Positions 1 to 7,013 of a DNA stretch of 9,433 nucleotides are shown here, piece after piece. Below the pieces are notes generated by a model. It saw only the letters and a list, made by a program, of their open reading frames with translations, had not been told where the DNA came from and did not search any database. Position numbers and translations under genes: made by a program. Each line of letters starts with the position of its first letter. Positions within the stretch are counted from its first letter, which is position 1. This DNA comes from Candidatus Hydrogenedens sp. (GTDB taxonomy: Bacteria; Hydrogenedentota; Hydrogenedentia; Hydrogenedentales; Hydrogenedentaceae): the NCBI GenBank assembly GCA_035378955.1, contig DAOSUS010000105.1, positions 1 to 9,433 of the forward strand, given 5' to 3'.

Positions 1-80
1 ATTGCAAGTAGTGCCAGAACCGAAATGAATAGGTTTTCTAACCACTTTATTTTGTATAATGGTTTTAAATTTATTAGCAT
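1..80 (-). CDS. Possible 5' end of a leftward gene with an N-terminal membrane or signal segment (partial)
   Basis: The minus strand reads open from an ATG at 80-78 to the window edge, giving 26 residues that begin MLINLKPLYKIKW and end in a hydrophobic run, LFISVLALLA. A basic, aromatic start followed by a hydrophobic stretch looks like a signal peptide or membrane anchor. An in-frame stop (TAA at 89-87) lies just upstream, so this ATG is the first possible start. Only an A-rich AAAAAAGA precedes it, not a real Shine-Dalgarno, which is weaker than for the other genes here. The frame is short enough to be chance in AT-rich DNA. If real, the gene is divergent from the radical SAM gene. No family can be recognised. 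Confidence 0.3.
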   Translation of the reverse strand, partial: MLINLKPLYKIKWLENLFISVLALLA

Positions 81-275
81 TCTTTTTTAAGATATAAGTT
101 ATAATTATTCAGTGAAAGAAATATATCCCTATTCGGATTATGTTTTAATTAAAAAAGCAATACTTAAAAAATACAAAGATTACTTTTGATGTTTTTTATA
201 CATAATTGGTTAATATAAAGTGAAAAGTCAAATTGATTTTGTTATCATTCCTACAAATTTTAGAAAGAGGTTTTT

Positions 276-1814
276 ATGAATGTTTTATTAGTATCTCTTC
301 AGAAAAATTTCAGTATTATAAGTTTAAAACTATTACATGAAATTCTCCGTAGGGAGGGCTTTAATTCTAATATTTTGTATGTACAAGGATTTCCCGAGGA
401 TTCTAAAAGTCTTGATTCATTAAAAGGATATATAAAAGACTTTTCACCCAGTTGGGTAGGAATAAGTTTAACTTCATCAGAATATAAATATGCCAAAAAT
501 TTTACCTTATTTCTGAAGAAAAATTTTGATTTCCCCGTAATATGGGGAGGAGTTGAACCTACGGTAACACCAGAACATGGCTTGCCTTATGCTGATTATG
601 TTTGCATAGGAGAGGGTGAAAAAGCGGTGTTAGATATTTCTAACGCAATTAAGAATGGTGGAAAATTAGAAACGATAAATAATCTGGCATATAAGGATGG
701 AAATGACATTCATATTAATCCATTAAATCCTCTTTTAGAGTCTATGGATGAATTACCTCATATCCCTCGTGTCTCTAAAAACTCCTTTTTCTTACATAAA
801 GGAAAAGTAGTGGAACTTACTCATGAGTTAGTGCGAAAAAACAGTGTGCTTCATGCCAGCATATATAGAGTAATAAATTCACGCGGGTGTCCCATGCGTT
901 GCACCTTTTGTGTGAATTCTTTCTATTACGATTTATACCCCAAATATCATTTTCGAACTGCATCGCCTGAACATATTATCGAAGGAATAGTGCGAGGGAT
1001 ACAGGAACCCTTACCAGTAGCGGTGATTTCTTTTTTAGATGAAAACTTTTTTGCACGAAAAAAAGAAGATTTGGATAAGTTTTTTAAATTATATAAAGAA
1101 CGAGTGAACATTCCTTACATTATTTATTCTTCTCCTAATCTTATTACCGACGAAAATTTAGAAAAAGCAATGGATACAGGCTTGAGAGGAATACAAATCG
1201 GTTTGCAAAGTGGAAGTGAAAAAGTCTGTAAAGAGATATATAAAAGACCTATTTCTGTAAAGAAATTTTTAGATAGTGTTGAACGGGTTAAGAAATATGG
1301 CTTAATACCCAATATTGATGTTATTTGTGATAATCCTTATGAAACATTAGAAGATGATTTGGCAACGATTAATGTTTTATGTAAAATCCCGAAGCCTTAC
1401 TTTTTCTATCTCCTTTCGTTGACCTTTTTTGAAGGGATACCGCTTCGCAAACGAGTGGAAAAAGAGAAGCCCGAAATATTAAACGACCCTCATGAAAAAG
1501 ATATCTTAATTACAAAACCCAGTGTAGTAAATAAGTTAAAACATTTGGCTGGAATCTTCCCCTCCCGAATTGTCTTATCCCTTAGTAAGTGGTATAAGAA
1601 AAATCCAGAATCTAAAACATTAAAACTTCTTGTTGGAATATGTTTCTGGTTTGCTTTAATTTTTGTTCAACCCTTTATATTTCTCTGGATATTGTTTTTA
1701 TTTAGCAAAAAGTCAATAAAGCAAATGTTGAAATATCTCTATTACTTTGTTGACTTTCGTATTTTCAAAACATTCAATTTCTGGAGAACTTCAAAAGATA
1801 CAGCCCAAACTTAA
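276..1814 (+). CDS. B12-binding-domain radical SAM protein with C-terminal hydrophobic segment
   Basis: This 512-residue protein has the layout of cobalamin-dependent radical SAM enzymes. Residues 1-125 form a Rossmann-like B12-binding domain with conserved GGVEPTVTPEHG (91-102) and IGEGE (111-115). The DxHxxG motif that would supply a lower axial histidine to cobalamin is absent, as is common in this class. The radical SAM domain follows, with the 4Fe-4S cluster motif CPMRCTFC (C205, C209, C212), then SFLDENFF (252-259) and GLQSGS (309-314). Family members are often methyltransferases or ring-forming enzymes acting on lipids, tetrapyrroles or secondary metabolites, but the substrate here is unknown. 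Residues 451-476 are strongly hydrophobic and a basic tail follows, which suggests membrane attachment and perhaps a lipid-like substrate (inference). AAAGAGG at 264-270, five bases before the ATG, supports the start. The gene stands alone, with no partner gene beside it. Confidence 0.9.
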   Translation: MNVLLVSLQKNFSIISLKLLHEILRREGFNSNILYVQGFPEDSKSLDSLKGYIKDFSPSWVGISLTSSEYKYAKNFTLFLKKNFDFPVIWGGVEPTVTPEHGLPYADYVCIGEGEKAVLDISNAIKNGGKLETINNLAYKDGNDIHINPLNPLLESMDELPHIPRVSKNSFFLHKGKVVELTHELVRKNSVLHASIYRVINSRGCPMRCTFCVNSFYYDLYPKYHFRTASPEHIIEGIVRGIQEPLPVAVISFLDENFFARKKEDLDKFFKLYKERVNIPYIIYSSPNLITDENLEKAMDTGLRGIQIGLQSGSEKVCKEIYKRPISVKKFLDSVERVKKYGLIPNIDVICDNPYETLEDDLATINVLCKIPKPYFFYLLSLTFFEGIPLRKRVEKEKPEILNDPHEKDILITKPSVVNKLKHLAGIFPSRIVLSLSKWYKKNPESKTLKLLVGICFWFALIFVQPFIFLWILFLFSKKSIKQMLKYLYYFVDFRIFKTFNFWRTSKDTAQT

Positions 1815-1919
1815 CTAACTATTCTATTATACACACCCCATTAATAAAATTTTAAAAAGGACCATTTTCTATAATTTGCCCTCTCTCTCCTTTTTACCTT
1901 TCCTTTTTATAAGATATTA

Positions 1920-1944
1920 AAAAAATATATCTATTATATTTTTT
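1920..1944. repeat. AT-only inverted repeat in the gap before the sugar operon
   Basis: AAAAAATATA (1920-1929) and TATATTTTTT (1935-1944) form a perfect 10-base inverted repeat around a 5-base loop. The right arm ends in six T, so the RNA would be a weak A-U hairpin ending in U. It could contribute to ending transcription of the radical SAM gene or act as a bend near the downstream promoter. With no G-C pairs it may also be chance in such AT-rich DNA. Confidence 0.35.
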
Positions 1945-1956
1945 ATGTAATTTTTC

Positions 1957-1965
1957 TGTTATTAT
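1957..1965 (+). promoter_or_regulatory. Candidate extended -10 promoter for the thuA-like operon
   Basis: TGTTATTAT reads as TGn followed by TATTAT, which matches five of six bases of the -10 consensus. It lies about 47 bases before the thuA-like start. No good -35 hexamer is visible about 17 bases upstream, only T-rich DNA, which is tolerable for an extended -10 promoter. The background is so AT-rich that this call is tentative. The DNA just before it carries a pyrimidine tract (1879-1909, one interruption) and the AT-only inverted repeat. Confidence 0.3.
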
Positions 1966-2011
1966 ATATTCATTAATTATTAACAAATAAGGATATGAGA
2001 AAGGGATAAAA

Positions 2012-2767
2012 ATGAAAAGAAAAAATTTTTTCCATAGGAATTGGGTAAGATTTACTTGTTTATTTGTTTCCTTGTTTTTTATGACCGCTTTTGCTTACTC
2101 ACAGGTTCGTGTGGCTATTATTACAGGGGGGCATGGTTATGATAAGGAACCCTTTGAAGCCATGTGGACAAGCATTACCGAAATGAAACCTACTTATTTT
2201 GATTATGGTGTCAAAAAGTGTGAATTTTTTGATAAAGACCATTCTGACGAGTTTGATACTATTGTATTTTACAATTTCCATCAGAAAATTACCCCTAAAC
2301 AGCAGCAAAACTTTTTAAAAATGTTGGAGAAAGGCAAGAGAATTATTGTTATGCATCATGCTATTTCAGCGTTTCCAGAATGGAACGAATTTAATAAGAT
2401 TATTGGAGCAAAATATTTTTCAGAAGATATGGAATGGGAAGGCAAGAAATATGAACGGTCTAAATATAAACACGATGTAAAAATTCCGGTCCATGTTGCA
2501 GACAAAAACCACCCGATTACTCAAGGAGTAGAAGATTTTGAAGAGATAGATGAAACATACAGCGGGTATTACATAGCTCCTGAGGTTCATGTATTATTAA
2601 CAACCAATTGTCCAGAAAATACACCATTTATAGCCTGGGTAAATAAATACAATAATTCAGAAATATTCTTTGTGCAATTGGGACACGGTCCCCAAATATT
2701 TGCTAATGAGCAATTCCGTAAACTTATTAGCAACGCAATTAAATGGGCATCTGGAAAAAACAATTAA
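2012..2767 (+). CDS. Exported ThuA-like domain protein
   Basis: This 251-residue protein is a ThuA-like (trehalose utilisation) domain behind a Sec signal peptide. Residues 1-30 have a basic start, a hydrophobic core (LFVSLFFMTAFA) and a likely cleavage site near AYS-Q. Family landmarks are ITGGHGYD (37-44), VMHHAISAF (113-121, H115 and H116), NHPITQG (166-172) and LGHGPQIF (223-230). The fold is related to class I glutamine amidotransferases, but no nucleophile cysteine is evident. ThuA partners ThuB, a Gfo/Idh/MocA-type enzyme that makes 3-keto-trehalose in rhizobia, so a role on 3-keto sugars is likely; the exact reaction here is inferred. AAAGGG at 2000-2005, six bases before the ATG, supports the start. 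It is the first gene of a rightward operon, followed after 20 bases by the isomerase/DUF1080 gene. Confidence 0.88.
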   Translation: MKRKNFFHRNWVRFTCLFVSLFFMTAFAYSQVRVAIITGGHGYDKEPFEAMWTSITEMKPTYFDYGVKKCEFFDKDHSDEFDTIVFYNFHQKITPKQQQNFLKMLEKGKRIIVMHHAISAFPEWNEFNKIIGAKYFSEDMEWEGKKYERSKYKHDVKIPVHVADKNHPITQGVEDFEEIDETYSGYYIAPEVHVLLTTNCPENTPFIAWVNKYNNSEIFFVQLGHGPQIFANEQFRKLISNAIKWASGKNN

Positions 2768-2774
2768 TGTTAAT

Positions 2775-2780
2775 AGAGGA
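2775..2780 (+). promoter_or_regulatory. Ribosome binding site that fixes the start of the isomerase/DUF1080 gene
   Basis: AGAGGA lies seven bases before the ATG at 2788. Two earlier in-frame ATGs exist, at 2743 (inside the thuA-like gene) and at 2767 (overlapping its stop as TAATG). Neither places the signal peptide at the N-terminus as well as 2788 does. The 2767 start could still allow some coupled re-initiation. Confidence 0.65.
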
Positions 2781-2787
2781 AATTAAA

Positions 2788-4323
2788 ATGATGAAAAGAA
2801 CTGTTATGCTATTCACCCTAATAATTTTATCAGGTAGTTTGGTGTCTTTTGCTGAAAACTCTCCATTTTTTAAAGAGTTTTTTGCTATGGATACTGCAAC
2901 CCGAGATGCTGAACATGCAACACCTGATTTACAGGTATCTTTTGCTAAAGAATTAGGTTTTACGAGTATCAGTTGGACAGGTTTTGACCAGATGGCAGAA
3001 CTTAAAAATGCTCTGCAATCTAACGGGTTAAAATTATATGCGGTTTATTTCTGGGGAACAATAGAGAAGGAAGGTTTCCAGATTCAGCCGGGCTTGACAG
3101 ATATTTTGGAAATAATGAAAGGTAACGAATATTTCCTTTGGTTGACTATAAATAGCCAGACATGGAAATCCAACGAAACGGAATCATATCAACAAGCCCT
3201 TGCTCTTATTCGCAATGTAGCAGACCAGGCATTACCTTATGGTGTAAAAGTAGCCTTATATCCTCATGCCGGATGCTGGCTCGATAAAACAGAACAAGCC
3301 TATCAATTAGCACAAGATTCGGGAAAACCCAATGTGGGTATTTCTTTTAATCTCTGTCATTGGTTAAAGGTGGATGGCCCTGAAACAAATCTGGACCTTT
3401 TAATTCGTAAAGTAAAACCTAAATTATTCGTAGTTACTTTAAATGGAGCAGAACCGCCAGGTGATTGGGATAAATTAATTCAGCCTCTGGATAAAGGTAC
3501 TTATGACTTGAAACCTTTATTAAAAACCTTAAAATCTATCGGATACACAGGCCCCATTGGTTTACAAGGCTATGGTATACAAGAACCCGTAAAAGAGCAT
3601 TTACCCCGCTCTATGAAAGTCTGGAAAGAACTCGTAACAGCCCTTTCAAACTACGAACCTATTCACATCTCCACGGATGACTTAAATGCTTTTCGTGAAC
3701 CTGTAGGAACATGGTATAGTGGTGCCGATGCTATGATAGACCCACAAAACGAAGCACTCCTTACTTCCTTACCCGGTGTTGGTGTGCTTATCAATGGAAA
3801 AGATGGTAAGACAAATCATCTTATTACAAAAGAGGAATGGGGTGATGTTGAATTGCACATAGAATTCATGGTGCCGAAAGGGTCTAATTCTGGCGTGTAT
3901 TTCCAGGGCAGATATGAAATTCAAGTATTGGACAGTTGGGGTGTGGCAGAACCTAAACACAGCGATTGCGGAGGAATATATCAACGGTGGCATGAAGAAC
4001 CAGGTATTCCCGATGACCAGCGAGGATATGAAGGGAGACCCCCTCGTGTCAATGCGTCCCGTCCTCCCGGTATATGGCAAAGTTTTGATATAATTTTCAA
4101 AGCACCAAAATTTGATGCAGAAGGGAAAAAGATTGCTAATGCTCAATTTGTCCGTGTTATTCACAATGGTATCGTAGTGCATGAAAATCAAGAATTATCC
4201 GGTCCAACACGAGCATCTTTATTTAATGATGAAGCCTCTAAAGGCCCCTTAATGTTGCAAGGAGACCACGGTCCTGTGGCATATAGAAATATTTGGATTA
4301 GACCTTTAACAGACAAAGAATAA
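2788..4323 (+). CDS. Exported fusion of sugar-phosphate isomerase-like TIM barrel and DUF1080 (3-keto-disaccharide hydrolase) domain
   Basis: Counted from the ATG at 2788 this is a 511-residue, two-domain exported protein. Residues 1-22 are a Sec signal peptide with a likely cut at SFA-EN. Residues about 30-285 are a xylose-isomerase-like TIM barrel (AP_endonuc_2 family) with ALYPHAGCW (156-164), VGISFNLCHWLK (183-194), VTLNGAEP (216-223) and IGLQGYG (257-263). Residues about 295-507 are a DUF1080 (PF06439) beta-sandwich with SNSGVYFQGRYEIQVLDSWG (366-385), DCGGIY (393-398) and LMLQGDHGPVAYRNIWIRPL (488-507). DUF1080 proteins act on 3-keto-glycosides, and TIM-barrel relatives act as lyases, hydratases or epimerases on the same kind of intermediate. 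Both activities in one chain would channel a keto sugar through successive steps (inference). Gaps of 20 and 23 bases separate it from the thuA-like and oxidoreductase genes, so it is mid-operon. The usual acidic metal ligand beside the barrel histidine is replaced by Asn188. Confidence 0.88.
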   Translation: MMKRTVMLFTLIILSGSLVSFAENSPFFKEFFAMDTATRDAEHATPDLQVSFAKELGFTSISWTGFDQMAELKNALQSNGLKLYAVYFWGTIEKEGFQIQPGLTDILEIMKGNEYFLWLTINSQTWKSNETESYQQALALIRNVADQALPYGVKVALYPHAGCWLDKTEQAYQLAQDSGKPNVGISFNLCHWLKVDGPETNLDLLIRKVKPKLFVVTLNGAEPPGDWDKLIQPLDKGTYDLKPLLKTLKSIGYTGPIGLQGYGIQEPVKEHLPRSMKVWKELVTALSNYEPIHISTDDLNAFREPVGTWYSGADAMIDPQNEALLTSLPGVGVLINGKDGKTNHLITKEEWGDVELHIEFMVPKGSNSGVYFQGRYEIQVLDSWGVAEPKHSDCGGIYQRWHEEPGIPDDQRGYEGRPPRVNASRPPGIWQSFDIIFKAPKFDAEGKKIANAQFVRVIHNGIVVHENQELSGPTRASLFNDEASKGPLMLQGDHGPVAYRNIWIRPLTDKE

Positions 4324-4333
4324 ATTATATTAT

Positions 4334-4340
4334 AAGGAGA
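4334..4340 (+). promoter_or_regulatory. Strong ribosome binding site of the oxidoreductase gene
   Basis: AAGGAGA is the closest match to the anti-Shine-Dalgarno sequence in this operon. The AAGGAG core ends seven bases before the ATG at 4347. It fixes the start so that the Tat motif falls at residues 11-17, and it suggests the oxidoreductase is made at a higher level than its neighbours. Confidence 0.7.
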
Positions 4341-4346
4341 TTTTGT

Positions 4347-5678
4347 ATGGGGACCAGTAATAAAAAACAAACAGTATCAAGACGCAGTTTCATAAAAACA
4401 TCTGCGCTGCTTGCTTCTTTTCCATTAATTCCTAGCTTTTCCCTTTTTGGCAAAGACCCGAAGCCCTCTGAAAAAGTAGGAGTTGCTTTTATCGGTACTG
4501 GAGAACGAGGAAGGTATTTAATGAATGCCTTGATGACAGTTAAAGAGGCTCGGATTCTCGCTTTGTGTGATGTTCGGAAAGAAGATTTAAATGAGGCTAA
4601 TGATGTTGTCCGAAAGAAATTCAAAGATGTATCCCTTTATAGAGACTTTCATGAAGTCTTAGCTCGTTCGGATATTGATGCGGTAGTCATTGCGACCAAT
4701 GACCACTGGCATGGTATTCTTTCCGTTCTCGCAGCAGAAGCAGGGAAAGATATGTATGTTGAAAAACCGTTGTGCATTTCTATCCAAGATGATTTGAAAG
4801 TCCGAGAGACAATAAAAAAACATAACCGTATTTTCCAGTTTGGAACTCAACAGCGTTCTAATGATGATTTTCGATTTGCTTGCGAATTGGTTCGAAATGG
4901 CTACATTGGTGAACTGAAGAAAATCCGTGTTGCAGTACCCGGTGGTATTGTGGGTCCTACCTGTGGAGAAGAGCCCATTCCCTCCTTCGAAGACTTCAAT
5001 TATGAAATGTGGTTGGGTCCAGCCCCTACAGTCCCATTTTGCAAAGCAAGAACTGTAAGACCCAACTGGTTTCACATTGCAGATTATGCTATGGGCTTTA
5101 TTGGCGGTTGGGGCATTCATCATGTTGACATTGCCCAATGGGGACACGGCAATGATGAAACATCAGGTCCAATTGAATATGAAGGAAAAGGTGAATTTCC
5201 CAAAGAAGGTATTTGCGATTGTGCGATGGCATGGGATGTCCAGATGAAATATGCAGATGGCGTTATTGTTCATTTTACTAACGAACAAACAGAGAAAAAA
5301 GAACCCAACCTGAACCCCACAGGAATAACCTTCGAAGGCACAGAAGGGACTGTTTATGTAAATCGTGAAACACTTCAGGCGAAACCCGAAAAATTATTGG
5401 ATATTAAATTAAAACCGACAGATGTCCATCTATATCAAAGCAAGCATCACTTGAAAAACTTTATTGAATGTGTCCAAACACGCAGACAAACAATAGCCAA
5501 TATTGATGTTGCAGTTCGTTCCAACGCTCTGTGCTTACTGAGTGATATTGCTATTCGAACTCAGAAAATTATCCGTTGGGACCCAGAAAAAGAAATCATT
5601 ACCGACCCGTTACCTTTACCCGATAATGTTCAACAACTCATCCACCGTCCCAAAAAGCAACCCTGGAATATAATTTAA
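4347..5678 (+). CDS. Tat-exported Gfo/Idh/MocA family oxidoreductase
   Basis: This 443-residue NAD(P)-dependent oxidoreductase belongs to the Gfo/Idh/MocA family. A twin-arginine signal lies at residues 11-17 (SRRSFIK), followed by a hydrophobic stretch up to about residue 34, so it is probably folded with its cofactor and exported. The Rossmann motif is VAFIGTGERG (46-55, G50-x-G52-x-x-G55). The lysine motif VEKPL is at 138-142, and GGWGIHHVDIAQW (253-265) carries the usual catalytic histidine (H258 or H259) and D261. Exported relatives with bound nicotinamide act on sugars; related enzymes oxidise the C3 hydroxyl of glycosides to ketones. Here it would supply or reduce the 3-keto sugar used by the preceding two gene products (inference from context). 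It lies 23 bases after the isomerase/DUF1080 gene and 10 bases before DUF2703. The signal could be for export or for membrane retention. Confidence 0.9.
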   Translation: MGTSNKKQTVSRRSFIKTSALLASFPLIPSFSLFGKDPKPSEKVGVAFIGTGERGRYLMNALMTVKEARILALCDVRKEDLNEANDVVRKKFKDVSLYRDFHEVLARSDIDAVVIATNDHWHGILSVLAAEAGKDMYVEKPLCISIQDDLKVRETIKKHNRIFQFGTQQRSNDDFRFACELVRNGYIGELKKIRVAVPGGIVGPTCGEEPIPSFEDFNYEMWLGPAPTVPFCKARTVRPNWFHIADYAMGFIGGWGIHHVDIAQWGHGNDETSGPIEYEGKGEFPKEGICDCAMAWDVQMKYADGVIVHFTNEQTEKKEPNLNPTGITFEGTEGTVYVNRETLQAKPEKLLDIKLKPTDVHLYQSKHHLKNFIECVQTRRQTIANIDVAVRSNALCLLSDIAIRTQKIIRWDPEKEIITDPLPLPDNVQQLIHRPKKQPWNII

Positions 5679-5688
5679 AAACAATACT

Positions 5689-6078
5689 ATGTCCAACAAT
5701 ATCCTGAAAATTGAGTGGGAACGGCTTGTTTCAGAAGAAGAGACTTGCCCAAGATGTCATGCGACAGAAACAGAGTTAGAAAAGGCAATTTTACATTTAC
5801 AATCATTGCTCAATCCTTCAGGGATACAGATTGTTTTAGAAAAGAGAACAATTACACCAGAGCAATTTAAGGAAAATCCACTTCAATCCAATAGGATTAT
5901 CATCAATGGAAGGTTATTAGAAGACTATTTACATGCCCATACAGGAAAAAGCCCATGTTGTAGTGTTTGCGGACCTAATGATTGCAGAACCGTTATTTTG
6001 AATGGTAAAGAAATCTACGAATCCATACCTGCAGAACTAATTATCAAAGCAAGTCTAATGGCTGTTTCTAATCGGTAA
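5689..6078 (+). CDS. DUF2703 cysteine-rich thioredoxin-fold-like protein
   Basis: This 129-residue soluble protein matches the DUF2703 family (PF10865) in length and pattern. Landmarks are LKIEWERLV (6-14), TCPRC (19-23), SNRIIINGRLLEDYL (67-81), the cysteine cluster PCCSVCGPNDCRT (89-101) and IPAELIIKASL (113-123). The six cysteines (C20, C23, C90, C91, C94, C99) suggest redox or metal binding; the function of the family is not established to my knowledge. It has no signal peptide, unlike the three genes before it. The start lies only 10 bases after the oxidoreductase stop and no Shine-Dalgarno is visible (the nearest GGAA is 20 bases away). It is the first possible start, because an in-frame TAA lies at 5671-5673. 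Translation by re-initiation after the upstream gene is likely (inference). Confidence 0.85.
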   Translation: MSNNILKIEWERLVSEEETCPRCHATETELEKAILHLQSLLNPSGIQIVLEKRTITPEQFKENPLQSNRIIINGRLLEDYLHAHTGKSPCCSVCGPNDCRTVILNGKEIYESIPAELIIKASLMAVSNR

Positions 6079-6164
6079 TATCATCGAACTATTTTCATTC
6101 CTTTGACTATGGACAACACCCTGTTAACAAGATAGAAGTAAGATATGTTGTTATAAGGGAAAAT

Positions 6165-7007
6165 CTAGTTTTGGGATACGGTTTTATTTTTTAGTTTTTC
6201 GGAGACTGTATTTGAAATTGTTTCCGCTTCCGTATTTTTATTTTGCTTTCTTAGAAATTGAACATAATTTAGCCCGAGAAGCCGAAATAGTTCCTCCTGT
6301 TTCGGGTCTGATAAGTCGGATGAGGAAGATATATTTTGCCATGCTTGCTGAAAATATTGCTCTGCAGTTGCGGTATCTCCCTGAGTGTTCTTTATCTGTG
6401 CTAAAAGCCATTGTGCTTCTGAAAGAACGCTTTTATTTTCCGTATTTTGCCCTGTGATTTCTTCTAATTTTTTTGTTACCCATTCCGTTAAGCCTTTTGA
6501 CATAAGAGAATCAAGATGGTTTTTTAACACCTCTAATTTTTTTTCCTGTGAAGATAAATTATCCATTAATTTATTCAAAGGTTCTTCCACATTACTTTCC
6601 GGAGTTTGCTGATTGCCTGGTATAGACTGTAACAGTTGTTCTAAATCTTTGGAAATATCTGCTTCCACCGGTTTTTTTTCGGATTCACTTCCTTCTATTG
6701 CACCCTCTACTGCATTAGTCCCATTTTTATCATCATCTTTTCCTAATTGTGCTGAATAAATTTTATTTATTTCAGCAGTATCTCCTTTCTGTTCTTCTTC
6801 ATCGGTATTCCCAAATGTATCCTCTCTCTTTTTGCTTACAAGCAGGAGTGGTTTTTCTCTCGTTTTTCCCGGAGCCGCAGAAAATCTTTTTTGTGTAGAT
6901 TTTTCTTTGATAGGAGAATAGCCCGAAGATAAAAACGCTACTGCAGCAAAAGTAGTAATTATCAATACAGTTGTAATAGCAACAATCCATATCTCTTGCT
7001 TATTCAT
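6165..7007 (-). CDS. Membrane-anchored protein of unknown function with TPR-like helices
   Basis: Counted from the ATG at 7007 this is a 280-residue protein I do not recognise. Residues about 5-28 are a hydrophobic anchor (IWIVAITTVLIITTFAAVAF) behind a short MNKQE start, so the rest is probably outside the cytoplasm. Residues 29-115 are a polar, low-complexity linker rich in E, K, D and G. Residues about 118-185 are predicted amphipathic helices, perhaps a coiled coil (PLNKLMDNL, EKKLEVLKNHLDSLM). Residues 192-275 look like two TPR-type helix pairs (AQWLLAQIKNTQGDTATAEQ; LGLNYVQFLRKQNKNTEAET). Such proteins often hold partners at the envelope. A longer form from the ATG at 7055, overlapping the mdh stop as TAATG, would add 16 residues and spoil the neat anchor. 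It is the third gene of the leftward operon and converges on DUF2703 with an 86-base gap that shows no clear terminator. Confidence 0.75.
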   Translation of the reverse strand: MNKQEIWIVAITTVLIITTFAAVAFLSSGYSPIKEKSTQKRFSAAPGKTREKPLLLVSKKREDTFGNTDEEEQKGDTAEINKIYSAQLGKDDDKNGTNAVEGAIEGSESEKKPVEADISKDLEQLLQSIPGNQQTPESNVEEPLNKLMDNLSSQEKKLEVLKNHLDSLMSKGLTEWVTKKLEEITGQNTENKSVLSEAQWLLAQIKNTQGDTATAEQYFQQAWQNISSSSDLSDPKQEELFRLLGLNYVQFLRKQNKNTEAETISNTVSEKLKNKTVSQN

Positions 7008-7013
7008 AAACAA

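Noticed and set aside
91..189. A plus-strand frame of 32 codons ending at TGA 187-189, whose last residues (EIYPYSDYVLIKK and on) look somewhat protein-like, possibly the tail of a broken gene.
   Set aside because: It has no ATG and no ribosome binding site, an in-frame stop lies just upstream (88-90), and Lys/Tyr/Ile-rich frames arise easily in AT-rich DNA.
3769..4191. A 140-codon minus-strand frame.
   Set aside because: It lies wholly inside the well-supported DUF1080 domain on the other strand and has no recognisable domain.
4659..5147. A 162-codon minus-strand frame.
   Set aside because: It is a mirror of the Gfo/Idh/MocA gene, whose conserved motifs are all on the plus strand.
6079..6164. 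ACAACA (6113-6118) and TGTTGT (6146-6151) as a shared terminator between the converging operons.
   Set aside because: The stem is only six bases with a 27-base loop, is AT-rich and has no T run on either strand.
6212..6612. Two overlapping plus-strand frames opposite the TPR-like gene.
   Set aside because: No ribosome binding site or domain is visible; the minus-strand protein has a coherent anchor, linker and helix layout and fits its operon.
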